64,000 nucleotides of DNA from JAGRGG01 sp965217265 (lineage in GTDB: Bacteria > Pseudomonadota > Alphaproteobacteria > Geminicoccales > Geminicoccaceae), in assembly GCA_965217265.1 (NCBI GenBank), contig CBDCHP010000011.1, forward strand, positions 372,001 to 436,000, given 5' to 3'. Positions 50,622-59,428 of the stretch are shown here, piece after piece. The translations under genes and the position numbers were made by a program. How positions within the stretch are numbered: the first letter of the stretch is position 1; each line of letters opens with the position of its first letter. The notes below the pieces were generated by a model. It was not told the DNA's origin, made no database searches, and was given only the letters and a program-made list of their open reading frames with translations.

Positions 50622-51439
50622 TGGCGGACACGCGTCGCCGCTTCGGCCTCGTCCGGCGCCGGGGCAACCGCCACCCGCGCCCCGTCCTCCACCTCGTGCC
50701 CAACCTGTTCACCCTGATGGGCCTCGCCGCCGGCATGACGGGGATGCGCTTTGCCCTCGACGAGCGCTGGCAATTGGCCGTGGCGCTCATCATCGCCGCC
50801 GTCGTCTTCGACGGGCTCGACGGCCGCTCGGCCCGGCTGTTGAACCTGCAAAGCAAGCTCGGCGAGCAGCTCGACAGCCTCGCCGATTTCCTCTCGTTCG
50901 GCGTGGCGCCGGCCTTCGTCGTCTACTTGTGGACCTTGAACGACGTGCGCGGCGTCGGCTGGGCGCTGGCGACGATCTTCGCCTCCTGCATGGCGCTGAG
51001 GCTCGCCCGCTTCAACGCCGAGATCGACGGCGAGCCCAAGCCGCGCTGGACGCTCTACTACTTCAAGGGCGTGCCGGCCCCGGCGGCCGCGGGCCTCGCC
51101 CTCCTGCCGCTCATCCTCTCCTTCGTCCTCGGCGACGCCTTCTTTCGCTCCTGGACGCTCAACGCGCTGATGCTGTTCGGCGTCGGCCTCTTGATGGTCA
51201 GCACGCTGCCGACCTTCTCGATCAAGCGCCTGCGCATCCCGCCGGACTACGTCCTGCCGACGCTGGTGCTCGCCGTCGTCGTCATCGTCTTTCTCATCAC
51301 CGCGACCTGGGCGGCACTGGGATTGCTCGGCGTCGTCTACCTCGCCTCCCTGCCGGTCGGAATCGTCACCGCCAAGCGCATGCGTCGGCGCGAGACGCCG
51401 GACGCCGCGCCGGCCGATACCTCAAAGCCGGATGCTTGA
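50621..51439 (+). CDS. pssA: CDP-diacylglycerol-serine O-phosphatidyltransferase
   Basis: A 272-residue membrane enzyme with about eight hydrophobic segments that makes phosphatidylserine for Psd. The CDP-alcohol motif, D-G-x2-A-R-x8-G-x3-D-x3-D, is seen exactly as DGRSAR-LLNLQSKL-G-EQLD-SLAD near residues 70-91. It is translationally coupled to psd and overlaps the next CDP-alcohol gene by 8 bases. Confidence 0.93.
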   Translation: MADTRRRFGLVRRRGNRHPRPVLHLVPNLFTLMGLAAGMTGMRFALDERWQLAVALIIAAVVFDGLDGRSARLLNLQSKLGEQLDSLADFLSFGVAPAFVVYLWTLNDVRGVGWALATIFASCMALRLARFNAEIDGEPKPRWTLYYFKGVPAPAAAGLALLPLILSFVLGDAFFRSWTLNALMLFGVGLLMVSTLPTFSIKRLRIPPDYVLPTLVLAVVVIVFLITATWAALGLLGVVYLASLPVGIVTAKRMRRRETPDAAPADTSKPDA

Positions 51440-52034
51440 CCGCTACGTCCGCCCCCTGATCGACCCGCCGCTCAACCATGCCGCGACGTGGCTCGCACCC
51501 CGCCTCACCGCCGACGCGGTGAGCTGGCTCGGCTTCGCGGCGACGCTGACGGCGGGCGGGCTGATCGCGTTTCGCCTCTATCTGGCCGGGCTCGCCCTCT
51601 TGCTGCTCGGGCGCTTGCTTGACGGGCTCGACGGCGCCGTGGCGCGGCAGACCGCCCCCACCGACCAGGGGGGATTTCTCGACATCACCCTCGACTTCAT
51701 CGCCTATTCTGGCCTCGTCTTCGCCTTCGCGCTCGCCGACCCGGCGCGAAACGCGCTGGCGAGTGCCTATCTCACCTTCGCCTTCGTCGGCACCGGCTCG
51801 TCGTTCCTCGCGTTCGCGATCATGGCCGCCAAGCGCGGCATCGAGACCGAGGACCAGGGCAAGAAGTCGCTCTACTACTTAAGCGGCCTCACCGAGGGCA
51901 GCGAGACGATCCTGTTCTTCGTCCTCGCCTGCCTCCTGCCCGGCGCCTTCCCCGCCCTCGCCTACGGCTTCGGCGCCCTGTGCTGGCTGACCACGATCGG
52001 GCGGATTTCATCGTCGCTGAAGGTGTTGCGGTGA
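51432..52034 (+). CDS. CDP-alcohol phosphatidyltransferase family protein
   Basis: A 200-residue membrane protein with about six segments. The CDP-alcohol signature is present in a slightly shortened form, DGAVARQTAPTDQGGFLDIT then LDF, one residue short of the usual x8. Family members make phosphatidylglycerol-phosphate, cardiolipin-like or inositol lipids; the substrate is unknown. It overlaps pssA by 8 bases and likely belongs to the same operon. Its TGA is the first triplet of palindromic copy 10. Confidence 0.8.
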   Translation: MLDRYVRPLIDPPLNHAATWLAPRLTADAVSWLGFAATLTAGGLIAFRLYLAGLALLLLGRLLDGLDGAVARQTAPTDQGGFLDITLDFIAYSGLVFAFALADPARNALASAYLTFAFVGTGSSFLAFAIMAAKRGIETEDQGKKSLYYLSGLTEGSETILFFVLACLLPGAFPALAYGFGALCWLTTIGRISSSLKVLR

Positions 52035-52180
52035 ACGCTTCGCGTTGCCCTCGCCGGGCGGGCTTTTTCTCTCTTTTTTGTCTCTGTCCAAGGCTGGCTT
52101 CAGTGTTGTGGTCAATCTCCAATGACAAGTAACAAAAAGGAGAAAAAGAAGACCGCGCGTCAGCGCACGCGCAGCGTTCT
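52032..52180. repeat. palindromic intergenic element, full copy 10
   Basis: Left end TGAACGCTTCGCGTTGCC supplies the stop of the preceding gene. Right end CAGCGCACGCGCAGCGTTC lies one base from the next convergent stop. The core is more diverged (CTGTCCAAGGCTGGCTTC ... CAATCTCCAATGACAAGT). Confidence 0.84.
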
Positions 52181-52181
52181 C

Positions 52182-52658
52182 CTAACCCAATAACTTATCC
52201 ATCTTAAAATTGATGAACCTCTGGCCGCCGCGCTCGACGGTCTGCTTGGCGACGGTCTTGAACCCGCGTTTGGCGAAGAAGGGGCGGGCGGTGAGGCTGG
52301 CCTCGGTGAAGATGCGCTTCAGGCCCTGCTCGCGCGCGGCGGCCTCGACGGTTCGCAAGAGGGCCGTGGCGACGCCCGCGCCGCCGTGGGCCGGGTGGAC
52401 GTACATCATGTCGAGGTGTCCGTTTGCTTCGAGGTCGGCGAAGCCGGCGGGCTCCCGGCCGACGAGGGCCAGCCACGTCGGCCGGTCGAGCCGTTTTGCC
52501 GCCCATTCATCGCGGTCGGCCCGCGCCCAGGCGTCGATCTGGGGCGGGTCGTAGTCGCGGGCGGCGACCTCGCGGATCGCACCCAGGAAGATGGCGATCA
52601 CGGCATCGAGGTCGCCCGGCCGATAGGGCCTGACGGATGGCGTAGGATTGGGCTGCAT
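52182..52658 (-). CDS. GNAT-family N-acetyltransferase
   Basis: A 158-residue single GNAT domain. VRPYRPGDLDAVIAIFLGAI starts it, FADLEANGHLDMMYVHPAHG and GAGVATALLRTVEAAAREQG hold the acetyl-CoA site (GxGxA), and the C-terminal AKRGFKTVAKQTVERGGQRF is typical of the YafP-like branch. The substrate is unknown. It is convergent with the CDP-alcohol gene and divergent from the UspA gene. Confidence 0.82.
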   Translation of the reverse strand: MQPNPTPSVRPYRPGDLDAVIAIFLGAIREVAARDYDPPQIDAWARADRDEWAAKRLDRPTWLALVGREPAGFADLEANGHLDMMYVHPAHGGAGVATALLRTVEAAAREQGLKRIFTEASLTARPFFAKRGFKTVAKQTVERGGQRFINFKMDKLLG

Positions 52659-52770
52659 GACGCCGTGCCTAGCAAGGAATTTTCGCCTCTGACACCCCTA
52701 TTCAAAACGAGTTGGCGCCCATGCTACGCTGCGGTTCAAACGACGATCTCGCGGCCGAAGGAGACGCCAC

Positions 52771-53580
52771 CTGGATTACAAGACGGTCTTGCTGACCCTG
52801 CAGGACGAGGCGACGGCGGCGGCCGACATCGGCTTTGCCAAGGCGCTCGCCGACGGGTTCGACGCCCGCCTGCTCGGGGGTTACGTCCGGCCGTCGCCGA
52901 CGATGGGCGTCGGCTACGGCGAGGCACCGTTCGCGGACGCCCGCTTCGTCGAGACGCAGCAAGAAGAGGCCGGGCAGGCCGAGGCGCGGCTGCGGCAGAC
53001 GTGGATCGAGGCTTGCGGTCCCGACAGCGAAAACGCCTTCCTGAGCGCCGAGGGCGAGGCCGCGACGACGCTCGCCGGGCTCGCGTGCGGGGCCGACCTC
53101 TGCCTCGTCGCGCGCGACGCCGGGCCGGATCGGGCTGGGATCGCCGACGATCTGATCGCCGCCTCTGCCGGGCCGGTCCTTTTCCTGCCGGCCGGGGACC
53201 GCGGGCCCGCGACGTTCGCCACCGTCGCGATCGGCTGGGACGGATCGAGGCCGGCGGCGCGGGCGCTCAAAGACGCCCTGCCCTTCCTGCGGGCCGCCGG
53301 CAAGGTGCTCCTGATCACGCTCGGCGACGCGACCGGTACCGGCCTGGAGGCCGCGCGCGACCGGCTGGCCGCGCACGGCGTCGCCGTCGAGGTGCTGAAC
53401 GAGGCCGACGCGGGCGGCCGAAGCTCGGGCGAGGCGCTGCTCGCGATCGCCGGCCAGAACGGGGCCGACCTCCTGGTCATGGGCGCCTACGGCCACACCC
53501 GCCTGCGCGAGATGCTGCTCGGCAGCGCGACGCGGCACGTCCTGCGCCAAGCCACGATCCCCATCCTGTTCAGCGCCTGA
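52771..53580 (+). CDS. universal stress protein, probable CTG start
   Basis: A 269-residue UspA-type protein with two half domains. The C-terminal one is complete: LVMGAYGHTRLREMLLGSAT then HVLRQATIPILFSA, the ATP-binding G-x2-G-x9-G-(S/T) region. The family's usual start is M-x-YKT-(I/V)-L; here that is reached by CTG GAT TAC AAG ACG GTC TTG, where AAGGAG sits 7 bases before CTG 52771. No ATG, GTG or TTG has a ribosome site; TTG 52789 would cut the YKTV strand. Its end overlaps the convergent dsbB by 11 bases. Confidence 0.85.
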   Translation: MDYKTVLLTLQDEATAAADIGFAKALADGFDARLLGGYVRPSPTMGVGYGEAPFADARFVETQQEEAGQAEARLRQTWIEACGPDSENAFLSAEGEAATTLAGLACGADLCLVARDAGPDRAGIADDLIAASAGPVLFLPAGDRGPATFATVAIGWDGSRPAARALKDALPFLRAAGKVLLITLGDATGTGLEAARDRLAAHGVAVEVLNEADAGGRSSGEALLAIAGQNGADLLVMGAYGHTRLREMLLGSATRHVLRQATIPILFSA

Positions 53581-54061
53581 GCGGGCGGACCAGGGCCGCG
53601 CAGGCGAGGGCGAGGAGGCCGAGCGCCAACAGCGCGTTCCAGGTGGCGAGCGAGAGGCCGAGGAACGCCGCCGTCACCCGATCGCAGGTCGGGGCGGCGT
53701 TCATCAGTTGCGCGCGCAGTTCCTCGACCGTCGTGGCGTCGCTCCCGGCGATGCAGCCGGCGCCCAGTTGGAAGATCCCCCGCTCGACGCCGACGTGGTA
53801 GAGGGCGAGCCCCGCCTCGCCGAGGAGGAGGAGGGCGACGAGGACGAGGCCGAGGCGGTCGCGCCGGAGGAGGAGGGTCGTGCCCCCGACGACGGCGATG
53901 GCGGCGTAGGGGTAGCGCTCCAGGACGCAGAAGTGGCAGGGCGCCAAGCCGCCGAGATATTGCAGCGCCAGGGCGACGACGAGCGCCAGCGCCGCGAGGA
54001 CCGTGAGCGCCGCCAGGGCCGGACGCGGTGCGAGGGCCGGACGCGGTGCGAGGGGGCTCAT
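53570..54061 (-). CDS. dsbB: DsbB-family disulfide-bond formation membrane protein
   Basis: A 163-residue inner-membrane protein with four hydrophobic segments. It passes electrons from DsbA to quinone. The first pair is CHFC (Cys42, Cys45) and the second pair Cys103 (AGCIAG) and Cys126 (APTC) in the second periplasmic loop, as required. The N-terminus has a tandem RPALAPRPALA encoded by an 18-bp direct repeat at 54016-54051. It overlaps the end of the YqaA-like gene by 4 bases. Confidence 0.85.
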   Translation of the reverse strand: MSPLAPRPALAPRPALAALTVLAALALVVALALQYLGGLAPCHFCVLERYPYAAIAVVGGTTLLLRRDRLGLVLVALLLLGEAGLALYHVGVERGIFQLGAGCIAGSDATTVEELRAQLMNAAPTCDRVTAAFLGLSLATWNALLALGLLALACAALVRPLRR

Positions 54062-54636
54062 ACGTATTTCAGGACCGCGAAGCCGCCGAGCAGCAGGACG
54101 AAGAAGGCGACCGACAGCCAGCCGAAATTGGCGTCGATGAAGCGCTTGATCGGCCGGCCCCAGTACCAGAGCAGGCCTGCGATGATGAAGAAGCGCAGGC
54201 CCCGCGCGAGGGTGGACGCGACCATGAAGACGGTGAGGTCAAGGCCGGAGACGCCGGACGCGATCGTGATGACCTTGTAGGGAAACGGCGTCAGCCCAGC
54301 GCCGAAGACGATCCAGGCCCCCCAGGCGTTGTAACTGGCCTGGAATTCGTTGAACTTATCGAGGTAGCCGTAGAAGTTGAGGACCGAAGCGCCGATCGTG
54401 TCGAACAGGAGTGCGCCGATGGCGTAGCCCGCGAGCCCGCCCGCGACCGAGGCCGCGGTGCAGACGGCGGCGATCAAGAACGCCCGGTCGCGCGCCGCGA
54501 TGACGAGCGGGATCAAGAGAATGTCGGGCGGGATCGGGAAGAACGATGACTCGACGAAGGCGATCAGCGCCAGCATCCACAAGGCGTAAGGCTTCTCGGC
54601 CTGGGCCATGGTCCAGTCGTAGGCGGGGCGGAGCAA
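54058..54636 (-). CDS. YqaA/DedA-like (SNARE-associated) membrane protein
   Basis: A 192-residue membrane protein from TTG 54636, chosen because GGAG lies 6 bases before it and it begins the family homology (LRPAYDWTM). FVESSFFPIPPDILLIPLVI is the conserved E-x-x-x-P-x-P re-entrant motif, and GLTPFPYKVITIASG is the second. DedA-type proteins help envelope homeostasis and lipid transport. A further in-frame TTG lies upstream at 54648. It overlaps dsbB. Confidence 0.82.
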   Translation of the reverse strand: MLRPAYDWTMAQAEKPYALWMLALIAFVESSFFPIPPDILLIPLVIAARDRAFLIAAVCTAASVAGGLAGYAIGALLFDTIGASVLNFYGYLDKFNEFQASYNAWGAWIVFGAGLTPFPYKVITIASGVSGLDLTVFMVASTLARGLRFFIIAGLLWYWGRPIKRFIDANFGWLSVAFFVLLLGGFAVLKYV

Positions 54637-54704
54637 GGAAGTCTCCAATGCACGAGGTCCGCGCGAGCGAATAGCGGTTTTGGGTGCGTCGTGCAATTGG
54701 AGGA

Positions 54705-54852
54705 TGAACGCTTCGCGTGCGCTGCCGCGCGGGCTTTTTTCTTCTTTTTTGCTACTTTGGCCGGGGCTAGCTTGAGCGTTCGAGCCAGTCCGGGCGACAA
54801 GTAGCAAAAAAGAAAAAAAGAAGACCGCGCGTCAGCGCACGCGAAGCGTTCA
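54705..54852. repeat. palindromic intergenic element, full copy 11
   Basis: Left end TGAACGCTTCGCGTGCGCTG, right end CAGCGCACGCGAAGCGTTCA; the right end's TCA is the stop codon of the M48 gene at 54850. Arms CTTTTTTCTTCTTTTTTGCT and AGCAAAAAAGAAAAAAAGAA are nearly perfect inverted copies. Confidence 0.88.
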
Positions 54853-55593
54853 ACGCCCCCGATACTCCTCCAGCGCCTCGGGCATCAACTCCTCCAGCCG
54901 GGCAATGCGGTTGCCGTGGCTCGGGTGGGTCGAGAGGAACTGCGGCGGCTGATCGCCGCCGTAGGCTTCCATGTTCTCCCACAATTCGACGGCGGCGCGC
55001 GGGTCGTAGCCGGCGCGGGCCATGTAGCGCAGGCCGATCGCGTCGGCCTCGCTCTCCTGCGTGCGGCTGTGCGGCAGGGTGTAGCCGAGCGTCGCAGCAC
55101 CCGCGAGGCCGGCGGCGATGGCTTGGTTGTCGGACGCGATGCCCGCCGCGACGACGCCGAGCTGGGTCAGCAGGCCGCTCGACATGCGCTCGACGCCGTG
55201 GCGGGCGATCGCGTGCGCGACCTCGTGGCCGATGACGGCGGCGAGCTGGTCGTCGGTCTTCGCCACCTTGAACAGGCCGGTGTTGACCCCGACCTTGCCG
55301 CCGGGGAGGGCGAAGGCGTTCGGCGTGTCGTCGTCGAAGACGACGAATTCCCAGTCCCAGTCCGGCTGCGGGCTGATCTCGGCGATGGCGCGGCCGACTC
55401 GTTGGACTGCAGCGTTCATCGTCGGGTCGTCCGAAATTTCCTTCTCGTCCTTGATCTGCTCGAACGCCTGGAACCCGAGTTCGGCGTCGTCGCCGAAGAA
55501 GGGCAGGATCAACTGGTTGCGCCCGGTCTCCGGCGCTTGCGCGCAGGCAGCGAGTAGGGCAAGGCAGGCAAGGCTCAACGTTCGCCAGCGCAT
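54850..55593 (-). CDS. M48-family metallopeptidase lipoprotein
   Basis: A 247-residue protein. A lipobox at LALLAAC gives an acylated Cys17. VIGHEVAHAIARHG holds the HExxH zinc site at 123-127 and TQESEADAIGLRYMARAGYD carries the third ligand Glu. The closing STHPSHGNRIARLEELMPEA is typical of BepA/LoiP-like envelope proteases that act on misfolded outer-membrane proteins. It is divergent from the CoA-binding gene at 55661. Confidence 0.9.
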   Translation of the reverse strand: MRWRTLSLACLALLAACAQAPETGRNQLILPFFGDDAELGFQAFEQIKDEKEISDDPTMNAAVQRVGRAIAEISPQPDWDWEFVVFDDDTPNAFALPGGKVGVNTGLFKVAKTDDQLAAVIGHEVAHAIARHGVERMSSGLLTQLGVVAAGIASDNQAIAAGLAGAATLGYTLPHSRTQESEADAIGLRYMARAGYDPRAAVELWENMEAYGGDQPPQFLSTHPSHGNRIARLEELMPEALEEYRGR

Positions 55594-55660
55594 CGACGTC
55601 TCCCGCGCGTGAGGAGAAAGGGTCTACAATGACCGGGCCGCGCCCGCCAAGGTTTCCGTC

Positions 55661-56179
55661 ATGACCGACGTCCCCCTCGTTTACGCCGACGCCGACTTAA
55701 AGCGCATCCTCAAGTCCGTGCGCACGATCGCGATGGTCGGCGCCTCGCCGAACCCGATGCGGCCCTCGCACTTCGTCTTCATCTACCTGAAGAACAAGGG
55801 CTACGAGGTGATCCCGATCAACCCCGGCCACGCCGGCGGGTCGATCCTGGGCGAGACCGTCTACGCCGACCTGCACGACGTGCCGCGGCCGATCGACATG
55901 GTCGACGTCTTTCGCGCCGCAAAGGACGTGCCGCCGATCGTCGACGCCGCGATCGAGATCGGCGCCAAGGTCGTTTGGATGCAGCTCGGCGTCCGCCACG
56001 GTCGCGCGGCCGAGACGGCGAGGACTGCGGGGCTGGAGGTCGTGATGGACCGCTGCCCCAAGATCGAGTACGGGCGCCTGTTCGGCGAGATCGGCTGGCT
56101 CGGCGTTGATCGCCGCGTGCTGTCGTCCAAACGCGGGGCTGCCATGCAATTGAAGACGCGCAAGGGACGGCTGACCTGA
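55661..56179 (+). CDS. CoA-binding domain protein (YccU-like)
   Basis: A 172-residue Rossmann-like protein. TIAMVGASPNPMRPSHFVFI and YEVIPINPGHAGGSILGETV form the CoA_binding_2 nucleotide fold, and DMVDVFRAAKDVPPIVDAAI follows. The family binds CoA or a related nucleotide; a role in metabolism is not established. It is the only gene between two divergent units, with 271 noncoding bases after it. Confidence 0.85.
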   Translation: MTDVPLVYADADLKRILKSVRTIAMVGASPNPMRPSHFVFIYLKNKGYEVIPINPGHAGGSILGETVYADLHDVPRPIDMVDVFRAAKDVPPIVDAAIEIGAKVVWMQLGVRHGRAAETARTAGLEVVMDRCPKIEYGRLFGEIGWLGVDRRVLSSKRGAAMQLKTRKGRLT

Positions 56180-56450
56180 ACCTTAGAGGTTGATTTCGCC
56201 GCGTGAATCGCCTATCTGAGGCGTCGAGGCCTTCCTGCCTCGTCTCTCGCGGCAGCGCGCAGGCTTCCCGGCCCATTCATCATCGGCCGCGATCCCCTCC
56301 CGAGAATTTCTCATACAACTCCCTCGCCCACGTCGCGCGCACGCCGGGCGGCCACCGCTCGGGTCCCGCCGTACTCGGTCGAGCCCGGTTCGCCGTGCCG
56401 CGACCGATCGTCGTGCGCGCCGCGATCATAATCTTCGAAAGACCTTACAC
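56180..56450. other. 271-bp region before the DEAD-box gene
   Basis: It probably holds the helicase promoter and a long leader. Open frames across it have no ribosome site and no recognisable protein. I see no terminator with a T-run and no RNA motif. Confidence 0.35.
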
Positions 56451-57728
56451 GTGACATCTTTTGCCGAACTCGGCCTGATCCGGCCGCTGCTCGACGCGCT
56501 CAAGGCCCAGGACTACAGCGTACCCACGCCGATCCAGGCCGCCGCCATCCCCCCCTTGCTCGAAGGCCGCGACCTGCTCGGCATCGCCCAGACGGGCACC
56601 GGCAAGACGGCCGCCTTCTCGCTGCCCTTGCTGCAACGCCTGGACGCGGCCAAAGAGCGGCCGGCCTCGCGCCGCCCGCGCGCCCTGATCCTCACCCCCA
56701 CCCGCGAACTCGCCGTCCAGATCCTGGACTCGCTCGCGACCTACGGCCAGGGCCTGCGCCTGAGCCGCACCGCCGTCTACGGCGGCGTCGGCCAGTCGCC
56801 GCAGGTGCGGGCCTTGTCGCGCGGCGTCGACACCCTCGTCGCCACGCCCGGCCGGCTGATCGACCTGCTCGACCAAGGCCAGCTCAGGCTCGACAACGTC
56901 GAGGTCTTCATCCTCGACGAGGCCGACCGGATGCTCGACATGGGCTTCATCCACGCCGTGCGCCGCCTCGCCGCCCTTCTGCCCAAGGAGCGCCAGACGC
57001 TTCTGTTCTCGGCGACCATGCCGCGCGCCGTCGCCGACATCGCCGCCAGCCTGCTGCGCGACCCCGTCCGGGTCGAGGTAACCCCCGCCGCGTCCACCGT
57101 CGATCGCATCGACCAGCGCGTGCTCTTCGTCACCAAGGCCGACAAGCGGGCACTCCTCGGCGAACTGATGCAGGACCAGTCCATCGAGCGCGCGCTCGTC
57201 TTCACCCGCACCAAGCACGGCGCCGATCGCGTTGCCGAGCATCTGGCGCGGGACGGCGTCAGGACCGGCGCCATCCACGGTAACAAGACGCAAGGGGCTA
57301 GGCAGCAAGCCTTGAACGGCTTTCGCAACGGCCGGCTGCGCGTCCTGGTCGCGACCGACATCGCGGCGCGCGGCATCGACGTCGACGGCATCACCCACGT
57401 CATCAACTTCGACCTGCCGAACGAGCCCGAGAGCTACGTCCACCGCATCGGCCGGACCGCCCGCGCCGGGGCCGAGGGGATCGCGATCTCGTTCTGCGAC
57501 GCCGAGGAGACCGCTTACCTCCGCGACATCGAGAAGGTGATCAAGCAGGGCGTGCCGGTCGACGCCGACCACCCCTACCACGCGGCTGAGGTCGCGAGCG
57601 CCCGCGCCCGGCGGCCGCAGAAGCCGGCTCAGCGCGCGCCTCAGCGCCAGCGCCGCCCGCACCGCGGCCAGTCGGGCGGCAGCGCCCCGCGCGGCAACAG
57701 CCCGAGGCCGCGCGCCGCCTACGCTTAA
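56451..57728 (+). CDS. DEAD-box RNA helicase (RhlE-like)
   Basis: A 425-residue helicase from GTG 56451. Motif Q is PTPIQAAAIPPLL, motif I is GIAQTGTGKTAAF, the DEAD box is VFILDEADRMLDMGF, SAT is LLFSATMPRAVAD, and HRIGRTARAG closes domain 2. The basic tail (RAPQRQRRPHRGQ) binds RNA. Family members help ribosome assembly and cold growth. It is convergent with the GGDEF gene downstream. Confidence 0.93.
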   Translation: MTSFAELGLIRPLLDALKAQDYSVPTPIQAAAIPPLLEGRDLLGIAQTGTGKTAAFSLPLLQRLDAAKERPASRRPRALILTPTRELAVQILDSLATYGQGLRLSRTAVYGGVGQSPQVRALSRGVDTLVATPGRLIDLLDQGQLRLDNVEVFILDEADRMLDMGFIHAVRRLAALLPKERQTLLFSATMPRAVADIAASLLRDPVRVEVTPAASTVDRIDQRVLFVTKADKRALLGELMQDQSIERALVFTRTKHGADRVAEHLARDGVRTGAIHGNKTQGARQQALNGFRNGRLRVLVATDIAARGIDVDGITHVINFDLPNEPESYVHRIGRTARAGAEGIAISFCDAEETAYLRDIEKVIKQGVPVDADHPYHAAEVASARARRPQKPAQRAPQRQRRPHRGQSGGSAPRGNSPRPRAAYA

Positions 57729-57774
57729 GGACGTCGCCCCGGTCGGTGCCGAACGCTGAGTGGGGCGCCCTTCT

Positions 57775-59274
57775 TCAAGTTGCCGCGCTCCAGCGCGTGC
57801 CGCCCCTTGCCTTGGCGGCGTACATAGCCCGGTCGGCACGGGCGAGCAGGTCATTAGACCCGTTCCCGTCGCTCGCCAACGCGACGCCGACGCTGACCCC
57901 GATCGTGACCGTTTGGTCGCGCAGCGCGAAGGGCCGGCCCATCGCCTCGACGATGCGCGCGGCCATCGCTTTCGCGGCGGTGGGATGCTTGACGTTACCG
58001 ACGACGGCGAACTCGTCACCCCCTAAGCGAAACAGCTCGTCGCCGTCGCGCACGCAAGTCCGCAGACGCGCGGCGATCAGGCGCAGCAGATCGTCGCCCA
58101 TCGCGTGCCCGAGCGCGTCGTTGATCGGCTTGAAACGGTCCAGGTCCAAGACCAGGACGGTGACGCAACCCTTTGCCCCCGTGTCGCGAACCGCCCTATC
58201 GATCGTCGCGTCGAGCGCGCGGCGGTTGAGCAGCCCCGTCAGCGGGTCGTTCCTTGCCAGTTCTTCGAGCTTGCGTTCGGCCTCGTAGCGGCGCGTGATG
58301 TCGCGGCCGACGCACTGGTACTCGACGACGGCGCCGGTCTCGTCGGTGATGGCGCGGTTGGTCCATTGCTGCCACGCCCGCTTGCCGTTGGGTGTGGTGA
58401 CCTCGTGCTCGACGGTCACGGCCTCGTTGGGCGGCAGGTCCGCCAACTCATCGCGCACGCCCGCCCGCGCCTTCTCCGGGATGAGGTGCAAGAACGGCGT
58501 GCCGAGCAGTTCGGCCTCGCTCCGGCCGAAGTAGCGACAGTAAGCGCCGTTGACGAAGGTGAGCGTCGTGTCGGCCTTGTGGCGGCAGATCAACTCGGTC
58601 TGGTCCTCGACGATTGCCCGGTAGCGCGCCTCGCCCGCCCGCAGAGCCTCGATCAGGCGCTTGTTCGCCTTGATCTCTACCCGCAGCGCGATCGTGTTCG
58701 TCGCCAAGTCGGCGAGCCCCTGCAAGTCGTCGATCTCGTCCCGGCTCCAGGCCCGCGGCCGGTTCTGGACGGCGCAAAGGGCACCGATCGCCACGCCGTC
58801 CGGCGTGGCCAGCGGCAGGCCGAGATAGGCGATCGCCTTCAGGTCGCGGGTCGCCGAGTTCTCCTTCACGCGCGGATGGCGTCGGGCGTCCCGAACGATC
58901 AAGGGCGCGTTGTCCTCGACGACGTAACGGCAGAGCGAGCGCGAGAAGGGGGGGACACCGTCCGTCGTCCAGGGTTCGGGCAGGCCCGCGGCGCCCTTGA
59001 GAACCTGCCAGTCGCGGGCGACGAGGGATATCATGGCGAGGTCCGCGCGAAGCAGCCGTCGCGCCAGTATCGCCAGACGATCGAAGAAGGCTTCCGGCGG
59101 CGCGTCGAGCAGGCCGCTCGCCGCCAATGCCGCGAGCCGTCGCGCCAAGGACCCGCTGACTGGCGCCGCATCACCCGCGCCGTCTTTCTCGACCGGCGGC
59201 ACCGATGCCAAGATGTTTCCACGCGCGGTACACGAAGGGTCTGCGGCGCCTTGTTGCGTTGTTTTTCTACCCAA
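57775..59274 (-). CDS. GAF-PAS-GGDEF diguanylate cyclase
   Basis: A 499-residue protein from TTG 59274; the exact start is uncertain. A GAF domain covers about residues 60-200 (ISLVARDWQVLKGAAG ... GALCAVQNRPRAW), then a PAS domain with ICRHKADTTLTFVNGAYCRY. The C-terminus is a GGDEF domain: NDPLTGLLNRRALD, and RLGGDEFAVV with an inhibitory-site RDGD five residues before GGDEF, so product inhibition is expected. It makes c-di-GMP, probably regulating motility or the surface glycans. Confidence 0.9.
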   Translation of the reverse strand: MGRKTTQQGAADPSCTARGNILASVPPVEKDGAGDAAPVSGSLARRLAALAASGLLDAPPEAFFDRLAILARRLLRADLAMISLVARDWQVLKGAAGLPEPWTTDGVPPFSRSLCRYVVEDNAPLIVRDARRHPRVKENSATRDLKAIAYLGLPLATPDGVAIGALCAVQNRPRAWSRDEIDDLQGLADLATNTIALRVEIKANKRLIEALRAGEARYRAIVEDQTELICRHKADTTLTFVNGAYCRYFGRSEAELLGTPFLHLIPEKARAGVRDELADLPPNEAVTVEHEVTTPNGKRAWQQWTNRAITDETGAVVEYQCVGRDITRRYEAERKLEELARNDPLTGLLNRRALDATIDRAVRDTGAKGCVTVLVLDLDRFKPINDALGHAMGDDLLRLIAARLRTCVRDGDELFRLGGDEFAVVGNVKHPTAAKAMAARIVEAMGRPFALRDQTVTIGVSVGVALASDGNGSNDLLARADRAMYAAKARGGTRWSAAT

Positions 59275-59428
59275 AGGGGAAAATTTCCCAATTACTAGGC
59301 GAAAGACATACGTACCTACTACAAATACTGTACGAATTTGTCGTCGGCGAAAAGAATAATATTAGGCTTGTGGGGACAGACAGCCGAAATGTCGCGCCCG
59401 GCGGTGCGGGCCGGGTCGGACGCCGCCC

